DNA of 34,045 nt from a bacterium (GTDB lineage: Bacteria; Cyanobacteriota; Vampirovibrionia; Gastranaerophilales; Gastranaerophilaceae), in NCBI GenBank assembly GCA_017544545.1, contig JAFYDY010000009.1:1-34045 (forward strand), read 5' to 3'. Shown here one piece after another: positions 10,801-18,767 of this stretch (its first letter is position 1; each line of letters opens with the position of its first letter). The translations under genes were made by a program, and so were the position numbers. The notes beneath the pieces were generated by a model. It ran no database searches. It worked only from the letters and a program-made list of their open reading frames with translations, and was not told where the DNA came from.

Positions 10801-11753
10801 GTCGTCCGTATTTGATTAGCCCAGGTACAATGCTGTTGATTGATTCAGGCTCTTTAGTATTAAGAGGTGACTTGTTGGCAACATTAGTATTTGAAAGAGA
10901 AAAAACAGGCGATATCGTTCAAGGTTTGCCTAAAGTTGAAGAACTTTTGGAAGGAAGAAAACCAAAAGATTGTGCAATTTTAGCAGAATATGACGGTACT
11001 GCAAAAATAGAAATCGATGACGACGGCTTACCGAGATTATTCCTGGAAGATGCTGACGGTGCTTCCACAGAAATCAAATATGCCATCGATTCTAACATCA
11101 TCGTTTCAAACGGACAGAAGATTACAAAAGGTGAGGCCCTTACTTCCGGACCTTTGAACCCGCACGATGTTATGAGATTATGCGGACCTGAAGCAGCACA
11201 ACAATACCTGGTTGATGAAGTACAACGTGTATATCGTTCACAAGGTGTTGAAATTGCTGATAAACACATTGAAATTATCGTTCGTCAAATGACTAAGAAA
11301 GTTCGTGTAGTTGATGCAGGTGATACTAATTTGTTACCTGGCGAACTGATTGAAGTTCAGACATTTGAAAAAGAAAATAAAGCTGCAGAAGAAGCAGGAA
11401 AAGCACCTGCAACTTGTGAATACATGTTGTTAGGTATTACAAAAGCTTCATTGAACACTGAAAGCTTTATTTCAGCAGCATCATTCCAGGAAACAACAAG
11501 AATCCTTACAGAAGCTGCTGTTGAGGGTAAAAAAGACTTGTTGAGAGGTTTGAAAGAAAACGTTATTATTGGTCGTCTGATACCGGCAGGTACAGGTTTC
11601 CATCATCTTATCAATGCTGATGAAGAACGCGACAGAGAAGAAAGAAAACGCGCTGTTGCACAAAGAAATCAAGCAAGAAAACCGTCTGCAATTTTGGAAG
11701 AAATTGAAGGCATGTTCGGTGCTCCTGATTTCAATCTTGACGATGAAGAATAA
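7896..11753 (+). CDS. rpoC2: DNA-directed RNA polymerase subunit beta-prime (RpoC2) with large trigger-loop insertion
   Basis: This 1285-aa protein is the C-terminal half of beta-prime. It opens with [19 protein letters not shown], then the bridge-helix region [20 protein letters not shown] and the secondary zinc site [14 protein letters not shown] (about residues 294-307). The first half of the trigger loop is [20 protein letters not shown] (about 328-347). The second half resumes only at [19 protein letters not shown] (about residue 1006). Between them lie about 650 residues of repeated beta-rich modules, equivalent to the cyanobacterial SI3 insertion. Inside it (about 736-762) is a very acidic Asp/Leu-rich stretch. 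The C-terminus has the [15 protein letters not shown] and [12 protein letters not shown] segments expected near the omega contact. The product joins RpoB and RpoC1 in the core enzyme. Confidence 0.98.
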   Translation: MERTYTNTKKTPDFINKQMDKGSLKKLLGQMYLEYGGAKAAALANALKNLGYKYATKSGTTISIADLSVPESKKELLKSAEEEIEKSTNRYLKGEITEVERYTKVIDTWSETTAKLTEQVVENFDKLNPVYMMAFSGARGNLSQVSQLVGMRGLMADAQGQIIDLPIKSNFKEGLSVTEYIISSYGARKGLVDTALKTADSGYLTRRLVDVAQDVIIRADDCHTDKYINMKPITDGDTIIVPLIDRLLGRTVAQDIVDADGKVVVPNGKTMDRDDIKEVSKLDLKELKVRSGLTCGLEYGVCQKCYGWAMTTQKLVDIGEAIGIIAAQSIGEPGTQLTMRTFHTGGAVGVKEAKKEIIAREAGTVISKIKARELRTRHGDVVNVSMYEADIEIKGEKRTTKYHIPAGATLFVTDGMKVSKGFKIAEHAPSSQSDSSRLTEKATKDITTDISGEIVFEDFKADEKKDRQGNVSRTSNKQGIIWVLGGDVYTLPGGSEVLVKDGQKVSEGEKLAEAETKSEHGGEVRIGDDLVVEDAKFDGKKIKKIVSGKELTIVIASMQPKNASFEQTKKEQLWTVDKTGEKYIVKAPVDTTVENGMIIAELISDDCAVSSSGEIRYVDVEVDDNQIITKPGSVVFIPEEIHQINKDATLKMVENGTAVTAGTEVVKDVYCHIDGIVEFKEYNDVIHEVTIRPGQVHTLSSISELKVDEGEVIKKGTVIADGIKAKATSIVTIMDSSVDDLAALDELDEELDSSLALDDESITNQPVQILVRPVQVLEVNEKEVSIDFTSSDDLINIVPVTQLQYKDGARVRNVEGATLTRTSLVLQMQGYLSHLKGMVELDSKGELRIVVLENLIVRRETEGSAHSSLQTELLVKNGQIIEPKTAVAKTQVLAMHDAVASIKNTEAETRRLLLISDNSSTDVKIKGKATVKKGSFVKADSVITESGEKAPVSGIVTETSKTGITIRNGRPYLISPGTMLLIDSGSLVLRGDLLATLVFEREKTGDIVQGLPKVEELLEGRKPKDCAILAEYDGTAKIEIDDDGLPRLFLEDADGASTEIKYAIDSNIIVSNGQKITKGEALTSGPLNPHDVMRLCGPEAAQQYLVDEVQRVYRSQGVEIADKHIEIIVRQMTKKVRVVDAGDTNLLPGELIEVQTFEKENKAAEEAGKAPATCEYMLLGITKASLNTESFISAASFQETTRILTEAAVEGKKDLLRGLKENVIIGRLIPAGTGFHHLINADEERDREERKRAVAQRNQARKPSAILEEIEGMFGAPDFNLDDEE

Positions 11754-11771
11754 TCTCATTATCAACATAAT

Positions 11772-11800
11772 AAAAAAGCTCCCAATCGGGAGCTTTTTTT
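11772..11800. terminator. Bidirectional terminator after rpoC2
   Basis: AGCTCCC/GGGAGCT (11777-11783 with 11788-11794), loop AATC, is flanked by an A run upstream and a T run downstream. It can therefore terminate both the rpo operon and the convergent thrC-lipoprotein transcript. Confidence 0.93.
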
Positions 11801-11813
11801 ATTTGTTCTTTTA

Positions 11814-12275
11814 TTAGTGTTTAATACAAACCGTTACGACATCACTTCCTGCCGTACTGTCAATAGACTTCCAGTCCGTTTGACTCTTATAGAAGTTTCT
11901 TATATATACATATTTTTTTGCTTGTTCTGTTTCTTCGGAAAAAATCATAAAACTTCCTGTTTTATTCAAATCGAAATACTTAAAAGATTCTGTCGGTTTT
12001 AAACCGGTTTTTAGTTCATCAGCCGGAAAACGAGGTTCGCCTTCATACACCAAAGCGGCAATTTTGGTTAAATCAGTCGCTTTGGGCAAATTTTGAGCCC
12101 CGCCGCAAAGTTCTTTTGCGCCTTCCCAATAATTTCCGCCAATATTATAGGATTTTGATATTTTTGTTATACATAATTCTTTTGTTTCAATTAAACAATC
12201 CGGATCTTTTTCAGGTTTTCCGCAAGCTGTTAATAATAAACTCAAAACCAAAATTAAGCTTAAATTCTTATACAT
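11814..12275 (-). CDS. Putative lipoprotein, 153 aa
   Basis: The N-terminus is a lipoprotein signal: MYK, a hydrophobic core LSLILVLSLL, and the lipobox LTAC with Cys18 as the lipidated residue. This predicts a membrane-anchored extracytoplasmic protein. The mature part has paired Cys (CLIETKELC, and one each in KELCGG and VTVCIKH). Its NYWEGAKELCGGAQNLPKA stretch, followed by an IAALVYEG region and a late YVYIRNF strand, is reminiscent of DUF1566/Lcl-type surface domains; that resemblance is from memory and unconfirmed. It lies 10 bases downstream of thrC on the same strand and probably shares its transcript. It ends at the shared bidirectional terminator. Its function is unknown. Confidence 0.82.
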   Translation of the reverse strand: MYKNLSLILVLSLLLTACGKPEKDPDCLIETKELCITKISKSYNIGGNYWEGAKELCGGAQNLPKATDLTKIAALVYEGEPRFPADELKTGLKPTESFKYFDLNKTGSFMIFSEETEQAKKYVYIRNFYKSQTDWKSIDSTAGSDVVTVCIKH

Positions 12276-12285
12276 AAGACTCCTT

Positions 12286-13338
12286 TTATATATTCATAAC
12301 CCGCAAAATATCGTTTATATCAGATGATGTTTTCTTGACATCTGCATTTGAATATTTAATAGCATTATCAGGATCTTTCAGACCGTTTCCTGTCAGAATA
12401 CAAACGATTTTTGACCCCTCTTTAACCTGATTTTTTACTTTTATAAGTCCTGCAACAGAAGCAGCAGACGCAGGCTCAGCTAAAACACCTTCTGAAGATG
12501 CTATCAGCTTATAAGCAGCGACGATTTCATCATCAGTAACAAAGTTTATCATACCACCGCTTTCATCTCTTGCAGCCTCGGCAAATTTCCAGCTTGCAGG
12601 ATTACCGATACGAATCGCTGTTGCTATTGTTTCAGGATTCATTATTCTTTCACCTTTTACAATTGCTGCGGCACCCTCTGCTTCAAAACCCATCATTTTA
12701 GGTCTTGTAGTAATTTTACCGGCCTGATACCAATGATTGTACCCTTTCCAGTATGCTGTTATATTTCCTGCATTACCAACCGGAATGAAATGATAGTCCG
12801 GCGCTCCGCCCAAGGCTTCGCATATTTCGAATGCTCCGGTTTTTTGACCTTCAATTCTATATGGATTTACGGAATTTACGAGTGTTATCGGGTATTTTTC
12901 CGAAATCTCACGAACAACCTCTAATGCTCTGTCAAAATTTCCCTGTATCGCCACAATTTCAGCGCCATACATCATTGCCTGCGACAATTTTCCCAAAGCT
13001 ATATATCCGTCAGGAATAAGAACATAAGTTTTCATGCCGGCTTTTGCGCCGTATGCGGCAGCAGAAGCAGAAGTGTTTCCGGTTGATGCACATATAATTG
13101 CTCCTGAACCGGCTTCTTTTGCTTTTGAAACAGCCATAGTCATTCCACGGTCTTTGAAACTTCCGGTCGGGTTACAACCCTCAAATTTCAGATAGATTTC
13201 TGCATCAATACCTATCTTTTTTGCCAAATTATCTGCCTTTATAAGCGGAGTATTACCTTCATTAAGGGTTACAACAGGTGTTGCATCCGTTACGGGTAAA
13301 AACTCTCTGTATTTGTTTATTAATCCTTGATAATACAT
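12286..13338 (-). CDS. thrC: Threonine synthase
   Basis: This 350-aa PLP-dependent fold-type II enzyme converts O-phosphohomoserine to threonine, the last step of the pathway. The cofactor lysine is K62 in PTGSFKDRG. The substrate/phosphate segments [13 protein letters not shown] and [15 protein letters not shown] are present, as is the C-terminal GNGLKDPD motif. The length matches the short, bacterial/archaeal type of threonine synthase. The start ATG is preceded by AGAGGAAG, and a consensus promoter lies just upstream. The lipoprotein gene follows within 10 bases. No other threonine-pathway gene is in the window. Confidence 0.96.
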   Translation of the reverse strand: MYYQGLINKYREFLPVTDATPVVTLNEGNTPLIKADNLAKKIGIDAEIYLKFEGCNPTGSFKDRGMTMAVSKAKEAGSGAIICASTGNTSASAAAYGAKAGMKTYVLIPDGYIALGKLSQAMMYGAEIVAIQGNFDRALEVVREISEKYPITLVNSVNPYRIEGQKTGAFEICEALGGAPDYHFIPVGNAGNITAYWKGYNHWYQAGKITTRPKMMGFEAEGAAAIVKGERIMNPETIATAIRIGNPASWKFAEAARDESGGMINFVTDDEIVAAYKLIASSEGVLAEPASAASVAGLIKVKNQVKEGSKIVCILTGNGLKDPDNAIKYSNADVKKTSSDINDILRVMNI

Positions 13339-13364
13339 AACTTCCTCTTTCTCTTATTGAATAA

Positions 13365-13392
13365 ATTATACAACAAAAGGGGCAAATCACAA
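13365..13392 (-). promoter_or_regulatory. Candidate thrC promoter
   Basis: Read on the minus strand: TTGTGA (-35), a 16-base spacer and TATAAT (-10), with the start site expected about 25 bases before thrC. The -10 is a perfect consensus. Confidence 0.7.
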
Positions 13393-13449
13393 AGTTATTA
13401 ATAGTGAATTCAGGCATGTAATTTTAGCTTTACATTATGAAACAGAATA

Positions 13450-13477
13450 TAAACATGTTTTTGTTTTCCTGTAAAAT
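13450..13477 (+). promoter_or_regulatory. Candidate promoter placing the start site on the ATG at 13484
   Basis: TAAACA (13450-13455), a 16-base spacer and TAAAAT (13472-13477). Initiation about 7 bases after the -10 falls on or next to the ATG at 13484, which would make a leaderless mRNA. There is no purine-rich Shine-Dalgarno before that ATG. The -35 match is weak. Confidence 0.4.
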
Positions 13478-13483
13478 GTTGTT

Positions 13484-14788
13484 ATGAAAAAGATTTTGAT
13501 TTGTATTATTATTTCCGTTATTTGTCAAACTTCTGTTTTTGCCGGACAGGGCTATGTTTATACAAGTCAAAATACTAAAAATGTGTCCTCTAATCAAAAA
13601 CCGTTTTCTTCAAAAATTCCGTACGGAGAATATTTGCAGTTTTATAATCTTAATGCAGATGAAATAAACGCTGAATTTATTTATCTGACACATTCGGATG
13701 AAAGCACTTTCCTCAAATCTTTGACAAGCGAGGAAAAAGAAAACTACAAATATGTGAAAAAAATCCAAAAACTGATAGCTAAAGAAGATTGGAACAAGGT
13801 TTTCAGCGAATATCCGAATTTTTATCCGGCGTATTTGCAATATTATCATCTTTGCTACGAAAATGAAGATTACCCTGAAGCTTTGAGAATATTAAACAAA
13901 ATCAAAAGTCTTGATCCAAACGGAAGAATATTTTCCCAAAGAGTTATGAATATTGCGTTTGCGCAATTATATTATGAAACAAAGCAATATAACAGGGCTT
14001 TAACCTACTATAAAATGTTTGAAGCCGAAGGAGACGATAAAATTCTTATTGCAATCGCCAGATGTTACTACAATTCTGCAGACTATCTTCAGGCAATAAG
14101 CTACTGCAACAAGTTGAAGGATCAGACTTACGAGGCAAAAGAGATTATCTATGACAGCTATATGCGCCTGAAAGATATGAAAAACGCAAATAAGTACGCC
14201 AAAGAATTGTTGCAGATAGAATTCAGTTTTACAAATCTTATGAGAGTTCAGGCTATGGAAACAAATGACAGCGCAAGACTTTCGTACTGCTATCATGCCA
14301 GAGAACTTGCACTGGAGGAAAAAGATATAAGAGCCGTAAATCGTCTTATTGCAGATTTGGAACAAAAAAAGCTTGAAGATTCGGCTGCAAAAATAAACAA
14401 ATCTTTAAGGGTCCCCAAATGGATTGATTTTGAAAAACAACTTCCTCCAAATATGACTCTGCAGGAAATTGCAGCAAAACAGGATGAATATTTTAAAAAG
14501 GCTAATGAATACCTTACTCAATACAAAGATCAGCAGCTATACAGCGCTTTTAATTTGCTGACACAAGAATTTAATAACTTCATACAAAGCAAGCAAAATC
14601 AATATCATCAGGAGCAGCAATACCTTTTGCAACAGGCAATTTTAGAACAGCAGCAGCGTGAAAATGAACTCCGTCAGCAGATGATTTATGAACAGCAGAT
14701 GATGGATATGATGAACAGACAAAATTATTATATGAACAGATATCATCCATATAACAGATTCTATGACCCCTTTATGTACGGCTGGTAA
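13484..14788 (+). CDS. Secreted TPR-like repeat protein with Gln/Met/Tyr-rich tail, 434 aa
   Basis: The first 20 residues form a Sec signal peptide (MKK, then ILICIIISVICQTSVFAG) with a likely cut after the Ala in VFA, so the protein is exported. Residues about 95-290 are helical pairs that read like degenerate TPR units: PAYLQYYHLCYENEDYPEAL, QLYYETKQYNRALTYYKMFE and CYYNSADYLQAISYCNKLK. The last 70 or so residues are dominated by Gln, Met and Tyr and end in NRFYDPFMYGW, an aromatic tail suggestive of surface or matrix association. No enzyme domain is visible. Its stop codon directly abuts that of the convergent CooC-like gene, with no room for a terminator. A role as a scaffold or envelope adaptor is inference. 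Confidence 0.8.
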   Translation: MKKILICIIISVICQTSVFAGQGYVYTSQNTKNVSSNQKPFSSKIPYGEYLQFYNLNADEINAEFIYLTHSDESTFLKSLTSEEKENYKYVKKIQKLIAKEDWNKVFSEYPNFYPAYLQYYHLCYENEDYPEALRILNKIKSLDPNGRIFSQRVMNIAFAQLYYETKQYNRALTYYKMFEAEGDDKILIAIARCYYNSADYLQAISYCNKLKDQTYEAKEIIYDSYMRLKDMKNANKYAKELLQIEFSFTNLMRVQAMETNDSARLSYCYHARELALEEKDIRAVNRLIADLEQKKLEDSAAKINKSLRVPKWIDFEKQLPPNMTLQEIAAKQDEYFKKANEYLTQYKDQQLYSAFNLLTQEFNNFIQSKQNQYHQEQQYLLQQAILEQQQRENELRQQMIYEQQMMDMMNRQNYYMNRYHPYNRFYDPFMYGW

Positions 14789-15538
14789 TTATTTTGCCTG
14801 AGGAAGATTTAATCTGAAATAAAACTGTCTTATTGCATCCTGTACAACCTTTGATTCTCTTGAAATCGGGTCGTTTTTTAATTCTTTGTCATAAGGAACA
14901 ACGCCCAAAACATCTATATCGTATTTTTTCAAAAGGTCGTAAACTGAAGATAAATTATCATTATCTACTTTGTTAATAACAACACCCAACTGGTTTCCTG
15001 CCGCATATTTTGCACTGAATTCTTCAATACGTTTTGCCAAATGTGCAGATTCTTCCGAGGGTTTTCCCACAATTATTGTTGAATCAATATCAATATCAAC
15101 AAGTTGATTTAAGTATTTTAAATCAAATTCGCAGTCAAAAATAACTATGTCATAGCGATTTATCAGCTTATAAACAGCATCATTTATAAGTTTTGTAATT
15201 GGGCAGCGGCAATCCTTTGAACCTACAAACCACGAAACAATTATATCAACATTATCGTCAAGAGAAACCAAAATATCTTCCATAGCCCATTCTATAAATT
15301 CCTGTTTGGACATATCCTCCGGTATTCCGGTCTTATATTCGTGTTTACCGCTTCTGATACCGTAGATAGTGTTTCTTATATCAAGCCCAAAACTGTGCCC
15401 GAGCTCACTTGACAGGTCATTATCAAAAAGCAAAATAGTTTTCTCGGGGAACATCTCTTTAAATATGTGCATAAAAGCTTTTACTAGTGTTGTTTTTCCA
15501 CTGCCGCTTTTACCCGTAATTGCCAGTTTTACCGTCAA
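14789..15538 (-). CDS. CooC-like MinD/ParA-superfamily ATPase
   Basis: This 249-aa P-loop protein has a deviant Walker A ITGKSGSGKTT (residues 7-17) with the MinD-type signature Lys10. It also has FDND at 38-41, a CRCP motif (C110, C112) and a hydrophobic strand ending in Asp (DIVIFDCE, about 130-137). The CxC followed by a helix and the YDIVIFD strand match the layout of CooC, the ATPase that inserts nickel into carbon monoxide dehydrogenase through its CxC. The start is TTG at 15538; GGAG lies 10 bases before it, and the first internal ATG would remove the P-loop. No CODH or other nickel-enzyme gene is present, so the client is unknown. A generic ParA-like ATPase remains possible. Confidence 0.8.
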   Translation of the reverse strand: MTVKLAITGKSGSGKTTLVKAFMHIFKEMFPEKTILLFDNDLSSELGHSFGLDIRNTIYGIRSGKHEYKTGIPEDMSKQEFIEWAMEDILVSLDDNVDIIVSWFVGSKDCRCPITKLINDAVYKLINRYDIVIFDCEFDLKYLNQLVDIDIDSTIIVGKPSEESAHLAKRIEEFSAKYAAGNQLGVVINKVDNDNLSSVYDLLKKYDIDVLGVVPYDKELKNDPISRESKVVQDAIRQFYFRLNLPQAK

Positions 15539-15620
15539 ACTATAAAATCTCCATTATTCTTCGTCTTTATCCAGTTTCGCATTTATTGTGCTTTTAGTCA
15601 AATAATTTACCGGACTTAAT

Positions 15621-15660
15621 AAAAAAATGACGGACACATAAACGCTATGCCCGTCATTTT
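15621..15660 (-). terminator. Terminator of rplI
   Basis: On the minus strand, AAAATGACGG and CCGTCATTTT (plus positions 15651-15660 and 15624-15633) form a 10-bp stem with a 17-base loop, followed by a run of T. It lies just after the rplI stop. Confidence 0.85.
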
Positions 15661-15679
15661 AAATATTTTGTTATGATGC

Positions 15680-16204
15680 TTATTCAGCAGCTTCTTCTTT
15701 TGCTTCTTCAGCTTCTTTTGCTTCAACTTCTTCAACGATAGATTCTTTAACAACTTCAGAAGCTGTAACTGATACTGCCAATTCACATTTAACTTTTGAA
15801 GTCAATTTGATAAGCATTGTGTATTCTCCGACTTTGTTAATCGGGGCATTCAATGAAACTGATTTTTTATCAACTTCGATACCTGCTTTTGCTGACAATT
15901 CTTCAGTTAATTTCTTAGTGGTAATAGTACCGAACAATTTGCCTGATTCACCTGCTTTTGCTGACAATTCCAATTTGCCGAATTTTTTGATTTCTTCAGC
16001 TTTTGCAAGAGCTTCTTGGTGCAATTTTTCTTGTTTTGCTTGAATTCTTGCCATATTCTTTTCTCTGTTAGCCAAAGCGCCCGGTGTAGCAATTTCTGCA
16101 GAACCGTTAGCAAGTAAAAAGTTTCTTGCATAACCGTCTTTAACGTTAACTACGTCACCGACTTCGCCAAGGTTTTGTACTTCTTTCTTTAATATAACTT
16201 GCAT
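15680..16204 (-). CDS. rplI: Large ribosomal subunit protein bL9 with acidic tail
   Basis: The N-terminal domain is typical bL9 (MQVILKKEVQNLGEVGDVV, then VKDGYARNFLLANGSA), with the long connecting helix and a C-terminal 23S-binding domain containing GKLFGTITTKKL. bL9 is usually about 148-150 aa; this one is 174 aa because of a C-terminal Glu/Ala-rich extension (about residues 150-174) ending in KEEAAE. The start ATG follows AAAGGAG. The gene is isolated from the usual rpsF-ssb-rpsR cluster and has its own terminator. The function in translation fidelity and ribosome spacing is known for the family; the role of the tail is unknown. Confidence 0.97.
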   Translation of the reverse strand: MQVILKKEVQNLGEVGDVVNVKDGYARNFLLANGSAEIATPGALANREKNMARIQAKQEKLHQEALAKAEEIKKFGKLELSAKAGESGKLFGTITTKKLTEELSAKAGIEVDKKSVSLNAPINKVGEYTMLIKLTSKVKCELAVSVTASEVVKESIVEEVEAKEAEEAKEEAAE

Positions 16205-16255
16205 TTTATATTTCTCCTTTTCTATTTATATTTCTATTCTTGGCTTTAACGTACA

Positions 16256-16273
16256 ACAAACATAACTGTTTGT
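16256..16273. repeat. Inverted repeat in the rplI upstream region
   Basis: ACAAACA (16256-16262) and TGTTTGT (16267-16273) are perfect inverted arms with a 4-base TAAC spacer. They lie about 55-70 bases before rplI and overlap where its promoter would be expected (TCGACA and a weak TACGTT on the minus strand). The repeat could be an operator or a leader hairpin. Confidence 0.4.
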
Positions 16274-16311
16274 CGAGTGTTTTTATAATTTTGTTAAGGA
16301 AAAATCGCTTA

Positions 16312-17118
16312 TTAACCCAACAATATCAAACTTAGCCAAATGAACAATATCCCTGACATAATTCCGACAATGGATAAGTGCCAGTTTCCGTATTCTTTTG
16401 CAAGCGGTAGCAGTGTATCAAATGAAATATAGGTCATAATTCCGGCAACACCTGCCATCAAAACACCCACCAATATATTCGGAACAAAAAGCCCGAAAAT
16501 CATCATCCCGACCAATGCTCCTATTGGTTCGGTTATACCTGATAACGCTGCATATAACATTGCATAACGTTTTTTGCCCGTCGCATGATAAATCGGCAGA
16601 GCAACTGCGATACCTTCCGGAATATTGTGTATCGCAATAGCAAAAGCTACCGAAACCCCAAGAGTAATACTTTGTGTTGTTGTCAAAAACGTTGCCATAC
16701 CTTCTGGGAAATTGTGAATACAAATCGCAATAGCCGTCATAAAACCTGCTCTTTGCAGTTTGTAATGACTATGTGAATACGCTTCCGGATCGTCCGGATG
16801 TAAAAGTTCTTCCGTATCAACGTGATCCGGCAAAAAATAGTCAATCGCTACTGATAACAGCAAACCTACCAAAAATCCGCCAAAGACCATCCACCTGTAC
16901 GAATCGGGAAAATTCACCTTCAATAAATTTTCCGCACCGGGTATTATATCAACCAGAGAAATAAATATCATTACACCGGCAGAAAAGCCCAAGCCCAAAG
17001 ATAATACCTTCAGATTGTCTTTCTTTGTGATAAACGCAATCATACCGCCTATTGCAGTCGTTAAACCCGCAAGCATGGTAAGGGAAAATGCTATTGCAAA
17101 ATTGTTTTGTACATTCAT
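16312..17118 (-). CDS. zupT: ZIP-family zinc/divalent metal transporter (ZupT-like)
   Basis: This 268-aa membrane protein has about eight hydrophobic segments. The two metal-site helices carry the ZIP signatures HNFPEGMATF (H135, N136, E139) and HNIPEGIAVALP (H164, N165, E168). Between helices 3 and 4 is a His/Asp/Glu-rich loop (about residues 97-120, including DDPEAYSHSH), typical of ZIP metal-sensing loops. ZupT proteins import Zn(II) and other divalent metals into the cytoplasm. The length fits the ZupT/GufA group. A TATAAT -10-like element lies upstream on the minus strand. It has no obvious operon partners. Confidence 0.93.
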   Translation of the reverse strand: MNVQNNFAIAFSLTMLAGLTTAIGGMIAFITKKDNLKVLSLGLGFSAGVMIFISLVDIIPGAENLLKVNFPDSYRWMVFGGFLVGLLLSVAIDYFLPDHVDTEELLHPDDPEAYSHSHYKLQRAGFMTAIAICIHNFPEGMATFLTTTQSITLGVSVAFAIAIHNIPEGIAVALPIYHATGKKRYAMLYAALSGITEPIGALVGMMIFGLFVPNILVGVLMAGVAGIMTYISFDTLLPLAKEYGNWHLSIVGIMSGILFIWLSLILLG

Positions 17119-17466
17119 ATCGTGTAAATCCTTCTGATTTGATTATATCATAAAATAGTTTTTATTTGATTTTGCAAAAATTTTTTTAAAATTCATCTGT
17201 TTGGAGGAGAAAAATATAACAAATTTAAAAAATGCCATGCCTTTACGATGTGACATGGGTTTTCGGGATTTTCACTTTTTCAATATTAAGTTTTGTTAAG
17301 TATAGCAAGGGTTTCGGAATTAGGCTGAAACCATGACTGTGACATGGTTTTGGCCGTTTTAGTTTTTTTGAGAAAATTAAGGGAAAAAATATTTTGGACA
17401 TGACAAAAAAGCAAGGTACAATTAAATTATGCTCGTCATGGAGCAGTTTTCTTGTAGAGGTTATTG
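17119..17466. other. Intergenic region between divergent zupT and yggS
   Basis: This 348-base A/T-rich gap has no convincing gene. It holds a perfect 8-bp stem AAACCATG/CATGGTTT (17328-17335 with 17343-17350), followed 13 bases later by a run of seven T, so a small transcript ending here is possible. The word GTGACATGG occurs twice (about 17250-17258 and 17339-17347). The yggS promoter lies at the right end. Confidence 0.5.
17394..17422 (+). promoter_or_regulatory. Promoter of yggS-sepF
   Basis: TTGGAC (17394-17399), a 17-base spacer and TACAAT (17417-17422): each hexamer is one mismatch from consensus. The start site is expected near 17429, about 38 bases before yggS. Confidence 0.75.
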
Positions 17467-18129
17467 ATGTACGAAACAATTAAGGGAAATCTTTTACGGA
17501 TACAAGAAGAAATCGCACCTTGTAAACCCAGAATAATTGCAGTTACAAAGTATTTTGACGAAGAGGCAATCGTATCAGCATACAAGGCAGGATTGCGTGA
17601 CTTTGGCGAATCCAGAGTAATTGAAGCTTCGGAAAAGATTAGTCATCTTCCCGAGGAAGTGAGAGAAAACTCAACTTTCCACTTTATTGGTCATTTACAG
17701 ACAAACAAAGTGAAACAGGCAATAAAAGTTTTTGATTACATACATTCTGTCGATTCGGTGAAACTCGCACAAAGCATTGATACACATTGCAAAGAGACAG
17801 GAAAAATTCAAAATGTACTTCTTCAAATCAATAATGCAAACGAGGAACAAAAATTCGGATTTTCCGTTTCTGAGATTTTCAAAGACTTTGACCAAATTAA
17901 GCGACTTGAACATATCAATATTGTGGGTGTTATGAACATGGCACCGTTTGGGATAGAAGACGAAGAGATTTTGAGGTTATTCAAAGAAATAACAGCAACA
18001 AGGGATAAACTGGAAAAAGAATTTAACTGCAAGTTGGACGAAATATCGATGGGAATGAGTCAAGATTACAGGTTGGCAGCAACTGCAGGGGCGACAATGT
18101 TAAGGATAGGTAGAAAATTATTTAAGTAA
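17467..18129 (+). CDS. yggS: YggS/PROSC-family pyridoxal-phosphate homeostasis protein
   Basis: This 220-aa, single-domain alanine-racemase-fold PLP protein has the cofactor lysine K28 in IIAVTKYF. The family motifs FGESRV, FIGHLQTNKVK, GVMNMAP, EISMGMSQDYRLA and the phosphate-binding GATMLRIGRKLF are present. YggS/PLPBP proteins bind PLP and maintain vitamin B6 and amino-acid balance, with no robust enzymatic activity known. I chose ATG 17467 over the adjacent TTG at 17464 because AGAGG precedes it. It is followed 17 bases later by sepF, the common yggS-sepF pairing of Gram-positive bacteria and cyanobacteria. FGESRV in place of the usual FGENYVQE is a minor variation. Confidence 0.95.
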   Translation: MYETIKGNLLRIQEEIAPCKPRIIAVTKYFDEEAIVSAYKAGLRDFGESRVIEASEKISHLPEEVRENSTFHFIGHLQTNKVKQAIKVFDYIHSVDSVKLAQSIDTHCKETGKIQNVLLQINNANEEQKFGFSVSEIFKDFDQIKRLEHINIVGVMNMAPFGIEDEEILRLFKEITATRDKLEKEFNCKLDEISMGMSQDYRLAATAGATMLRIGRKLFK

Positions 18130-18146
18130 TTACGGAGGATAAATCA

Positions 18147-18659
18147 GTGGCAGCGATTATAGACGGTTTCAAAAAATTTGCAAACTACGTAGTAGAAGGT
18201 ATTGGAGGAGAAGGTCCTTTTGATGTACTGAACAACGAAGAAGACGAATACGGTGATGGTTATGATTATGGTTATGAAGACGGAAATGCTGTCACAAAAC
18301 CCGAACCAATATACGCACCTGTAGAAAAACCGGAAACTAAAGTTGTAGGACATGACCGTTTCAACAGAGGCGGAAACGATATTATTACTATTGAACCACG
18401 TTCATTTGACGATGCTGCTACAATCGTTCAACATATAAAAGACAGAAAAATCGTTATGCTGAATCTGCACCTGTTAGACAAAGAACAATCTCAAAGAACA
18501 ATTGACTTTGTTTGCGGTGCATCACACGCCCTGAACGGTAATCAAAAGAAGGTTGGAGATGTATTCGTATTTGCTCCGAGCAATGTAACATTATCAGCTG
18601 ACGTCCAACCTCAACAAAGCAAGTTTAATGATTCTTTGTGGAGTACATCTCTGCAGTAG
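18147..18659 (+). CDS. sepF: Cell division protein SepF
   Basis: This 170-aa protein starts at GTG with GGAGG eight bases upstream. The N-terminal segment AAIIDGFKKFANYVVEG is an amphipathic membrane-targeting helix. An acidic Tyr/Gly-rich linker (about residues 31-65) follows, then the SepF core DIITIEPRSFDDAATIVQHI, KIVMLNLHLLDKEQSQRTIDFVCG and VGDVFVFAPSNV. SepF polymerises into rings and tethers FtsZ to the membrane. It is co-transcribed with yggS and followed by a strong terminator. In cyanobacteria (Cdv2/Ftn) and Firmicutes SepF is the usual Z-ring anchor, consistent with the inferred lineage. Confidence 0.95.
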   Translation: MAAIIDGFKKFANYVVEGIGGEGPFDVLNNEEDEYGDGYDYGYEDGNAVTKPEPIYAPVEKPETKVVGHDRFNRGGNDIITIEPRSFDDAATIVQHIKDRKIVMLNLHLLDKEQSQRTIDFVCGASHALNGNQKKVGDVFVFAPSNVTLSADVQPQQSKFNDSLWSTSLQ

Positions 18660-18698
18660 AATAATTTTGGTATGAGAAGAGAGATAGTTTAGATAAAC

Positions 18699-18723
18699 AG
18701 GCGGTTTCAACCGCCTTTTTTTT
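18699..18723 (+). terminator. Terminator after sepF
   Basis: AGGCGGTT (18699-18706) and AACCGCCT (18709-18716) form a tight stem followed by eight T residues. Confidence 0.93.
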
Positions 18724-18767
18724 GCGGATTTTGTGTAGGGCAAGCCTCAAGTGGAAAATATTTACCC

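Noticed and set aside
17243-17479. Minus-strand frame of about 78 codons upstream of zupT
   Set aside because: No plausible Shine-Dalgarno, composition like non-coding DNA, overlaps the yggS promoter, and contains a stem with repeats.
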